From NCBI GenBank assembly GCA_021414185.1, contig JAIOOZ010000499.1, forward strand, positions 1-11,884: a DNA stretch of 11,884 bases, in the 5' to 3' direction. Position 1 is the first letter of the stretch. Each line of letters begins with the position of its first letter. Source of the DNA: Betaproteobacteria bacterium (GTDB lineage Bacteria > Pseudomonadota > Gammaproteobacteria > Burkholderiales > SG8-41). The position numbers and the translations under genes were made by a program. The notes under the pieces were generated by a model that worked only from the letters and a program-made list of their open reading frames with translations, searched no databases and was not told the origin of the DNA. Below, piece after piece: positions 1 through 5,469 of this stretch.

Positions 1-1935
1 CCTCTGCCTACACCCGGCACCGGGCCCGGCGATCCGGGCGTGGTCGTGATCGCCTATACGCCGGACGACGATCCGACTACGCCACCCGACCCGACTGGTC
101 CGATCGCAGGCGACCCAGGTACTCCGGTCACACCGCCGGGACCGACCGATCCCGGTACGCCGCCCGACCCTACCGGTCCGATCGCCGGAGATCCCGTCGG
201 CCCGCCTCTGCCGCCCGGCTTTACGCCACCTGATCCGGGAACCCCGCCTGGTCCCGGCGGGCCCATCGCTGGCGATCCCGGTACGCCGGGTACTCCACCG
301 GGCACTCCTCCAGGCACGCCGCCGGGAACCGATCCGGGTGGCCCTATTGGCCCCATCGCCGGTGATCCGGGAACCCCGGGGATTCCGGGAACACCACCGG
401 GCACAACTGATCCGACTACGCCGCCAGACCCGGGAACTGATCCCGGCACCCCGACTGGCCCGATTGCAGGGGACCCGGGCACGCCTCCGCCAGGTGGCAC
501 GCCACCGGGCGGTACTCCCGGAGATCCCGGCACGCCGACCGGCCCCATCGCGGGCGATCCTGGCACAACTCCTCCGGGTGGCACACCGCCGGGCGGCACT
601 CCCGGAGATCCCGACACGCCGACCGGTCCTATCGCAGGCGACCCCGGCACGACTCCTCCAGGCGGCACACCGCCGAGCGGAACTCCCGGCGATCCCGGTA
701 CGCCGACCGGTCCTATCGCAGGCGACCCCAGCACGACTCCTCCTGGTGGCACACCGCCGGGCGGCGCTCCCGGAGATCCCGGCACGCCGACCGGTCCTAT
801 TGCAGGCGATCCGGGCACGACTCCTCCGGGCGGCACTCCGCCGGGTGGTACTCCCGGAGATCCCGGCACGCCGACTGGCCCCATCGCGGGCGATCCGGGC
901 ACAACTCCGCCGGGTGGCACGCCGCCGGGCGGTACTCCCGGAGATCCCGGCACGCCGACTGGTCCTGTTGCAGGCGATCCGGGTACGACTCCTCCGGGTG
1001 GCACTCCGCCGGGCGGTACTCCCGGAGATCCCGGCACGCCGACTGGTCCTGTTGCAGGCGATCCGGGTACGACTCCGCCAGGTGGCACTCCGCCGGGCAG
1101 CACTCCCGGAGATCCCGGCACGCCTACCGGCCCTGTTGCCTCGGGGCCCGGTACGTCCGGTGGCACGCCATCTGGCCCGACCGGCGGCACACCAACCGGC
1201 TCAACCGATCCTGGCGGTTCGACAACCGGTGGCACCGGCACGGGTACATCGACGGCATCAACGGGTTCGACCGGATCGACGGGTGGCACCACTACCGGTT
1301 CAACCGATCCCGGCGGCTCAACGACCGGCAGCACGGGTGGCACATCAACCGCATCGACGGGCTCAACTGGCGGCACGACAGGATCGACGGGCGGGACAAC
1401 TACCGGTTCGACCGATCCCGGCGGCTCAACGACCGGCGGCACTGGTGGCACATCGACTGCATCTACCGGCGGCACGACCACTACAACCGGCACAGCGACT
1501 GGCGGCACCAGCGAATCTTCGACTCAGGCCACGGTCAACTGCCCTCCCGGAACTTCCGCCGCGGCATCAAACACGCCCGGCGGCGCGGCAGGGCCCTGCG
1601 TCGCCATTGGCGGCGGCGGTGCGAAACCCGCAGCAACAAAACCTGCCGTCACCACTGCGAGCGCAGCCACGAAACCACCGGCCGGTGTCGGACCAGCGGC
1701 GCCGGCAGCGGGCAATACCGGCAGCAACACGGTCATTCCCACCGGAATCGCGCTCGCTCCGCCCGCCGCCAAACCGCCGGTAACTCCGCCAGTCACGCCG
1801 CAAACTGCCGCACAAATCGGCAGCGGTGCGCCAAACACCCGCAGCGCTCCGGCACCCGTGCTTGCGGTGCAGGGCGACGGCGTCAATCTTTACAGTGAAG
1901 GCCGGGCGAACGGCCCGGGCACGCCGCGCCGCTAA
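1..1935 (+). CDS. C-terminal part of a large Pro/Gly/Thr-rich repeat protein (5' end outside window)
   Basis: The frame is open from base 1 to the TAA at 1933-1935, giving at least 644 residues. The GTG at 40 is only an internal valine, because the same repetitive style continues upstream of it to the window edge, so the true start is missing. In order it holds an irregular Pro/Gly/Asp/Thr region in which GPIAGDP recurs, eight regular 28-residue repeats (442-1113), a Ser/Thr/Gly block (about 1140-1500), and a non-repetitive Ala/Pro tail. The tail has two cysteines 18 residues apart (codons at 1540 and 1597) and ends in Arg-Arg. I saw no Lys, Arg or Glu before the tail, so the repeats are acidic through Asp only and probably disordered. 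No sortase motif, membrane segment or enzyme motif is visible. It may be a surface or secreted stalk, but the defining N-terminal domain is not in view. Function unknown. It converges on the Tad operon. Confidence 0.8.
   Translation, partial: PLPTPGTGPGDPGVVVIAYTPDDDPTTPPDPTGPIAGDPGTPVTPPGPTDPGTPPDPTGPIAGDPVGPPLPPGFTPPDPGTPPGPGGPIAGDPGTPGTPPGTPPGTPPGTDPGGPIGPIAGDPGTPGIPGTPPGTTDPTTPPDPGTDPGTPTGPIAGDPGTPPPGGTPPGGTPGDPGTPTGPIAGDPGTTPPGGTPPGGTPGDPDTPTGPIAGDPGTTPPGGTPPSGTPGDPGTPTGPIAGDPSTTPPGGTPPGGAPGDPGTPTGPIAGDPGTTPPGGTPPGGTPGDPGTPTGPIAGDPGTTPPGGTPPGGTPGDPGTPTGPVAGDPGTTPPGGTPPGGTPGDPGTPTGPVAGDPGTTPPGGTPPGSTPGDPGTPTGPVASGPGTSGGTPSGPTGGTPTGSTDPGGSTTGGTGTGTSTASTGSTGSTGGTTTGSTDPGGSTTGSTGGTSTASTGSTGGTTGSTGGTTTGSTDPGGSTTGGTGGTSTASTGGTTTTTGTATGGTSESSTQATVNCPPGTSAAASNTPGGAAGPCVAIGGGGAKPAATKPAVTTASAATKPPAGVGPAAPAAGNTGSNTVIPTGIALAPPAAKPPVTPPVTPQTAAQIGSGAPNTRSAPAPVLAVQGDGVNLYSEGRANGPGTPRR
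442..1113 (+). repeat. Eight tandem 84-bp (28-residue) repeats
   Basis: Units start at 442, 526, 610, 694, 778, 862, 946 and 1030, with exactly 84 bp each and no frame change. Each encodes PGTPTGP[IV]AGDPG followed by Thr-Thr, PPGG, TPPGG and TPGD, with single-residue variants: Pro for Thr in unit 1, Asp and Ser for Gly in unit 3, Ser for Gly and Ala for Thr in unit 4, Val for Ile in units 7-8, and Ser for Gly in unit 8. A ninth, degenerate copy begins at 1114 and breaks off after PVASGP. Irregular relatives of the unit, each carrying GPIAGDP, precede it from about 95 to 441. Units 2 and 5 differ at 10 bases, all at third codon positions and all synonymous in the + frame. Confidence 0.95.
1198..1470 (+). 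repeat. Three spaced copies of a Ser/Thr/Gly repeat
   Basis: The motif GSTDPGGSTTG occurs three times, with its Gly codon at 1198, 1297 and 1405 (spacings 99 and 108 bp, both multiples of three). Each copy is followed at a slightly variable distance by TSTAST. The residues between are almost only Gly, Ser and Thr. The block is distinct in composition from the 28-residue repeats before it and lies in the same reading frame. It looks like a flexible linker and could be a target for O-glycosylation, but nothing in the sequence proves that. Confidence 0.85.
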
Positions 1936-1941
1936 AGACCT

Positions 1942-1967
1942 GCGCTGAGCGCAACTGCGCTCCGCGC
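1942..1967. terminator. Possible bidirectional terminator hairpin between convergent genes
   Basis: GAGCGC (1947-1952) pairs with GCGCTC (1957-1962) around an AACT loop. GCGC (1942-1945) and GCGC (1964-1967) extend the stem past one mismatch. The hairpin starts 6 bases after the stop of the + strand gene and is followed on + by a short TTT (1968-1970) and, further on, TTGATTTT. On the minus strand it is followed by TCTTT, about 60 bases after the tadE stop. The U tracts are short, so termination in either direction may be partial. A second, smaller hairpin (TGCCGC at 1996-2001 with GCGGCA at 2007-2012) sits nearer the tadE end and lacks a T tract. Nothing else is visible in the 1936-2026 gap. 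Confidence 0.5.
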
Positions 1968-2026
1968 TTTCCCGCTTGAGTTGATTTTCGATTGGTGCCG
2001 CACGCCGCGGCAGGTACGCGCGAAAC

Positions 2027-2881
2027 TCAGGGTGGCAACGAATCGCGCGCGGCGGGGCTTTGCATGCGCACGATGGCCTCAGCGGTGATAGGTATGCGCA
2101 TGCCGCCGACATCCCAGTTGAGGCCCGGTATCGTAGTGGGAAAGCTCGACGGCAGGGTGCTGATGATGGAACTGGCCGCGCTGTCGACGATGCTGACTCC
2201 GGCGGGCAGCCCGCTCGAGATACTGCTGATTTCCTGCCGGACACCTGCGTACATTTCCGAAATCGTGGTGCACGGCCGCGATGTGTCCACCGTCGGCGTA
2301 TTTATCCAGAAATACTCATTGGTGAGGTTCTTCACGCCCGCAATGCCGTTCGAAATCGAATAGATCACGCGGTTGACGAAAGGCACCATCAGCCTCACGC
2401 AATATGTCACGCGCACTTTCAGCAGATTGGCATCCTGGATCGACATGCCATCGCCGCTGCCGCTGCGGTACATCAGGTTGTCGTTAGGCATCGCGGTGCC
2501 GTCGTTCATCACGTCATATGCCGCCTGCGTAGGACTGATGATCTCGACAGTGGACGTGAGCGGATTGAACACCTCGATGGTCGCGATGAGGCGCGCCTTC
2601 GCCAGGTCGGCGAGATCAGGCGTGGTGCCGGCACGCATGAAAAGCGGCGTCATGCCACCGGCCAGGCTATCCTTGATGGAAGTCAGCTTGGCGTTTTTCA
2701 GCGCGCCCTGCCGCGCCGCCATGAAGGTCGCGTAGTTGAGCGTGAACTTGGCCTGGTAAATCAGCGCGAACTGTATTGCGCCCAGCACCAGCAGCAGCAG
2801 CGCGGGAAAAATGATCAGGTATTCGATCATTGCCTGGCCGCGATGCGTGGCGAAGCGATAGTGGCGACGGCCGGCGATCAC
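2027..2881 (-). CDS. tadE: TadE-like pseudopilin, last gene of the Tad operon
   Basis: This is a 284-residue minor pilin-like protein. Residues 1-15 form a basic leader ending in Gly15, followed by QAMIEY (Glu at +5, Tyr at +6) and a long hydrophobic helix (about 21-43). This is the type IVb prepilin arrangement, cleaved after Gly by a TadV/CpaA-type peptidase. Cys161 and Cys204 could form a disulphide in the periplasmic part, and the C-terminus ends with an IPITAEAIVRM segment. TadE proteins act as minor pilins or pseudopilins needed for fibre assembly; this one is long for the family, many members being under 200 residues. The GTG start at 2881 overlaps the TGA of the upstream lipoprotein gene (GTGA) and has a strong ribosome site. 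The frame stays open further upstream, but that stretch only shadows the lipoprotein gene. The next gene in this direction is convergent. Confidence 0.88.
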   Translation of the reverse strand: MIAGRRHYRFATHRGQAMIEYLIIFPALLLLVLGAIQFALIYQAKFTLNYATFMAARQGALKNAKLTSIKDSLAGGMTPLFMRAGTTPDLADLAKARLIATIEVFNPLTSTVEIISPTQAAYDVMNDGTAMPNDNLMYRSGSGDGMSIQDANLLKVRVTYCVRLMVPFVNRVIYSISNGIAGVKNLTNEYFWINTPTVDTSRPCTTISEMYAGVRQEISSISSGLPAGVSIVDSAASSIISTLPSSFPTTIPGLNWDVGGMRIPITAEAIVRMQSPAARDSLPP

Positions 2882-3384
2882 TTCTTCCCTCCCACGCCCG
2901 CTCCCGCCGCGCCGACCAGCGGCTTCGCCGCCTTGAGGTCGGCGATAGACGGCAGCGTCTCCAGCACCTTGACGATCTCGCTGCTGGTCGCGAATGCGGG
3001 GTCCTTGGGGTCGGACAGGCTGTTGGCGCGTATCAGCGCCGCCCACGACTGGCGCAGGCGCACGATACCCAGGTTGTTCCACGCGCGCGAGTCGCTGCTG
3101 TTCAACGACAGCGACTTCATGTACGCATCCACCGCCTGCTCGGGATTATTGGTGCGCGCGTAAAGATTGCCCAACCGCAGCCACGTCTCGGCATCATTCG
3201 GCACCGCGCGCGCCAGCGCTTTAAAAAGCGTTTCCGCCCGCGCATCCTCACCGCTGTCAAACGCGGCCTGCGCCTCGCGCTGAATTCTCAACAGATCGTT
3301 GGCGCCGCCGCTATTGTCAATCACCGCACAACCGGCCAGCGCGGCGCACCATACTGCAACGGTGGCGCAATTGCGAATGCTCAC
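2878..3384 (-). CDS. tadD: TPR lipoprotein, TadD-like
   Basis: This 168-residue protein probably serves as the outer-membrane lipoprotein of the Tad secretion channel. Residues 1-18 are a short signal peptide (an Arg at 4, then a hydrophobic run) ending in the lipobox LAGC, with Cys19 as the lipidated residue. Ala at +2 suggests outer-membrane sorting. Tetratricopeptide repeats follow at about 34-62, 66-97 (with the typical W-LG-Y-A-A pattern) and 99-118. A tail rich in Ala, Gly and Lys ends the protein. TadD proteins are TPR lipoproteins thought to help assemble or localise the secretin. The GTG start at 3384 overlaps the TGA of the DUF192 gene by four bases (GTGA). An in-frame ATG at 3402 is possible but would put six more residues before the signal peptide and has a poorer ribosome site. 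The 3' end overlaps the GTG of tadE. Confidence 0.85.
   Translation of the reverse strand: MSIRNCATVAVWCAALAGCAVIDNSGGANDLLRIQREAQAAFDSGEDARAETLFKALARAVPNDAETWLRLGNLYARTNNPEQAVDAYMKSLSLNSSDSRAWNNLGIVRLRQSWAALIRANSLSDPKDPAFATSSEIVKVLETLPSIADLKAAKPLVGAAGAGVGGKK
2887..2893 (-). promoter_or_regulatory. Ribosome binding site fixing the GTG start of tadE
   Basis: Read on the minus strand, GGGAGGG (2893-2887) is followed by AAGAA and the GTG at 2881-2879. This strong Shine-Dalgarno match at good spacing lies inside the end of the upstream gene and supports the GTG start over any longer reading. Confidence 0.75.
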
Positions 3385-3737
3385 GCCGCCTGCTCTTGCC
3401 ATCGCAGCTGATCGCCGACCTTGAGACCGGCCTGCGCCAGTGTCCCCGGTGTCAGCTCCAGTGTCGAACGCGCCCCGAAGGTACCAGCACAGCGTGCCGG
3501 ACGCAGGCCGTGAACGAGCTTGCACACGCACCCACGCGGGTCCAAAAACGCCAGATCGAGCTGGTAACGCATACCGAACGTATGCACCATTCCGCACTCG
3601 TCGATCAGCATTCCTTCGCCGGGCACCAGCGGCGGCCGCCCCAGCAGTCCGCGCATGCGCTCCCACATAGTGGTTGCGCGCCACACCCTGGGCGCCACGC
3701 AGCGCCCTTCGCCCGCGTAGACCGCACCCAGTTTCAA
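3381..3737 (-). CDS. DUF192 family protein embedded in the Tad operon
   Basis: This 118-residue protein matches the DUF192 pattern along most of its length: ERMRGLLGR at 26-34, GEGMLIDECGMVHTFGMRY at 40-58, LDLAFLD at 60-66, a Leu-Arg-Pro at 78-80, LELTPG at 93-98, and a final GLKVGDQLRW at 104-113. The family has no firmly known biochemical function; many members are exported, but this one has no clear signal peptide from the chosen start. It contains five cysteines (13, 48, 70, 73, 83). The start is TTG at 3737, overlapping the tadC stop, with a GGGGA ribosome site. The next ATG (Met24) would cut into the domain. Overlaps with the genes on both sides show that it is translated as part of the pilus operon, so a role in pilus biogenesis is a reasonable inference but not shown. 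Confidence 0.85.
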   Translation of the reverse strand: MKLGAVYAGEGRCVAPRVWRATTMWERMRGLLGRPPLVPGEGMLIDECGMVHTFGMRYQLDLAFLDPRGCVCKLVHGLRPARCAGTFGARSTLELTPGTLAQAGLKVGDQLRWQEQAA

Positions 3738-4618
3738 AACATCCCCGATTTCATGAATTTCATGACGATAGGAAATCCGAGCACGATGAAGGTCACCGGA
3801 AAAATGAACATCATCAGCGGGCCGATCAATTTCACCGGCGCTTCCATCGCCTGTTTTTCAGCGCGCTGGAAGCGCTCCGAGCGGCGCTGTTCGGCCTGCG
3901 AGCGCAACGCTGCTCCCAGCGACGCGCCCATTTTTTCGGCCTGGATGACGGTGCCGACAAAGCTCGTAATCTCCGCCATGGCCAGCCGTTTTTCCATCCG
4001 GCGCAAGGCGTCCGCGCGCGGCAACCCGGAACGCAGATCGCGCACCACCATGAAAAACTCATGACGCAGGGCCCCCGGCGGGCCCTTGTCCATGGCCTGA
4101 TTGATGGCACCGGTCAGGTTAAGGCCGGCTTCGACCGCCATAGTGATGAAATCAAGATACACCGGCAACGCTCTTTGCACCGCCTTGTAGCGGCGGGCGC
4201 GCACGTCGCGCAGCCACAATTCCGGGTAAAAATAACCGAAGACCAGTGCGAACAGCAGCGTATTGAGCGACTCCTTGTGCAGCATGGCGAGACCGAACCA
4301 GGCGAGGCCGAAAGCCGCCAACACCGACAGGATACGTACCGCGTAAAACTGCTCGGCGTTCAGCAAATAGCCCACGCCCGTCAACTGCAGTTTTTCATGG
4401 GTGCGTTCCAGCGCATCCGGGGGAACAAACGCGCACAGGTGGAATTCGAGGAAACGCACGATGGGCCACACCAGACGCAGCGCGAAAGGCAGCGGATCCA
4501 TGTACTCGCGGTCTTCCGACGGCACTTCCGCCTTGAGGCTGCTCAGGCTGTAGAACAGAAACACCGCGCAGCCACTGATGAGGCCGCCGATAACCAATGC
4601 AAGAGTAAGGTCGTTCAT
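3734..4618 (-). CDS. tadC: Tad pilus inner-membrane platform protein TadC
   Basis: This is a 294-residue type II secretion F-domain protein. Predicted membrane segments lie at about 5-25, 92-112, 117-133 and 265-285. The cytoplasmic T2SSF domain runs from about 150 to 260 and contains the conserved stretch LPVYLDFITMAVEAGLNL (151-168) and a second helix pair around VGTVIQAEKMGASLGAAL (221-238). With TadB it forms the platform on which the CpaF ATPase acts to extrude pilins. The ATG at 4618 shares its A with the TGA of tadB (TGATG), so it is translationally coupled. The frame continues upstream, but that part only shadows tadB. The TGA at 3736-3734 overlaps the TTG of the DUF192 gene. Confidence 0.93.
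   Translation of the reverse strand: MNDLTLALVIGGLISGCAVFLFYSLSSLKAEVPSEDREYMDPLPFALRLVWPIVRFLEFHLCAFVPPDALERTHEKLQLTGVGYLLNAEQFYAVRILSVLAAFGLAWFGLAMLHKESLNTLLFALVFGYFYPELWLRDVRARRYKAVQRALPVYLDFITMAVEAGLNLTGAINQAMDKGPPGALRHEFFMVVRDLRSGLPRADALRRMEKRLAMAEITSFVGTVIQAEKMGASLGAALRSQAEQRRSERFQRAEKQAMEAPVKLIGPLMMFIFPVTFIVLGFPIVMKFMKSGMF
3742..3746 (-). promoter_or_regulatory. Ribosome binding site for the TTG start of the DUF192 gene
   Basis: On the minus strand GGGGA (3746-3742) precedes TGTT and the TTG at 3737-3735. It lies inside the last codons of tadC, and the TTG overlaps the tadC stop (TTGA). Together these support an unusual TTG start coupled to translation of tadC. Confidence 0.5.
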
Positions 4619-5469
4619 CAGACGTCTATCGTGACGACTTTCTGGATGGCGAAATAGCCGATGACTTCCATTCCTGCCACTACCGCGAGTGTCGCCCACC
4701 CGTAGAAAGTGTTATACATGGGCGCCATCGCCTCAGGCTCCATCTTGGTCAGCGCGAGCAGCAGAAACAACGGCAGGCAGGTCATGATCAGGCCCTGCAT
4801 CCGGCCCTGCGCCGTCAGCGCGTCGATCTTGCCTTCCATCTGGTGCTTGCGCCGCAGCGTCTCCGCCAGCGTCTCGAGGATTTCGGCGAAATTGCCGCCG
4901 ACCTCGCGCGAGATGCGCATGCCCGCGACCACGAGGATGAAATCCTGCAGCGGCATGCGCTTCTCCATGTTCTTCAGGGCAGTGTCGAAATCGACGCCGA
5001 GGCGCTGCTCGCGCAGCATCAGCTCGAACTCCTGCGACAGCGGCGGCTTCTGCTCCTTGACCATGGACTCCAGCGCCACCGTCAGGCTGGCGCCCGCGCG
5101 CATGCCGCCGGAGATCATGAGCAAAGCATCGGGAAGCTGGCGTTCAAACTGGGTGAGCCGGCGCTTGCGCAGATATTTGACGACGATCTTGGGCATGATA
5201 GTGATGACAAAGGCCGCGGCTATCGCGATGATGGCCATGTCGAACAGCAGCCACAGGACCAGCGGCACGAAGACCAGAGCGATCACGTTGTAATAAAAAA
5301 TCTTGGTCGGATCGACGAAGATGAACATGTCATCGAGGCCGCTCTTGGCCGTGGTCGCGATATTTTTTTTCTGGCGCGCGAGAAACGCTTCCGCCATCTG
5401 TATCAGCGTCACGCCGATGACGATGGCCGCCACCAGCACTACCGCAACGACGAGGCTCAGACTCCCCAT
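4618..5469 (-). CDS. tadB: Tad pilus inner-membrane platform protein TadB
   Basis: This is a 283-residue T2SSF-domain protein. Membrane segments are predicted at about 4-24, 60-77, 78-95, 226-242 and 256-275. The F domain lies between them with the typical FERQLPDALLMISGGMRAG (108-126) and a later SREVGGNFAEILETLAETLR (187-206). It pairs with TadC as the inner-membrane core of the pilus machine and contacts the ATPase. The ATG at 5469 overlaps the TAA of cpaF by one base (TAATG), which decides the start. The longer open frame upstream is antisense-free but simply out of frame with cpaF, so it is not coding. It ends on the tadC start codon. Confidence 0.93.
   Translation of the reverse strand: MGSLSLVVAVVLVAAIVIGVTLIQMAEAFLARQKKNIATTAKSGLDDMFIFVDPTKIFYYNVIALVFVPLVLWLLFDMAIIAIAAAFVITIMPKIVVKYLRKRRLTQFERQLPDALLMISGGMRAGASLTVALESMVKEQKPPLSQEFELMLREQRLGVDFDTALKNMEKRMPLQDFILVVAGMRISREVGGNFAEILETLAETLRRKHQMEGKIDALTAQGRMQGLIMTCLPLFLLLALTKMEPEAMAPMYNTFYGWATLAVVAGMEVIGYFAIQKVVTIDV

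Noticed and set aside
442..1113. CRISPR-like regular repeats
   Set aside because: The units are contiguous 84-bp copies with no unique spacers, they keep a reading frame, and their differences are synonymous. This is a coding tandem repeat.
54..1508. 484-codon minus-strand open frame (Val/Pro/Gly-rich) opposite the repeat protein
   Set aside because: It is confined to the low-complexity repeats, has no plausible non-repetitive part, and lies antisense to a frame that is open from the window edge through a normal C-terminal tail. It stays open because the GC-rich repeat has no stop-prone codons. Repeat variation does not strongly exclude it, so strand-specific RNA would settle it.
338..1783. 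481-codon + strand open frame in a second phase, Arg/Ala-rich
   Set aside because: In this phase the synonymous third-base differences of the main frame become second-position, amino-acid-changing differences. Composition is Arg-rich as expected of an out-of-phase GC-rich shadow.
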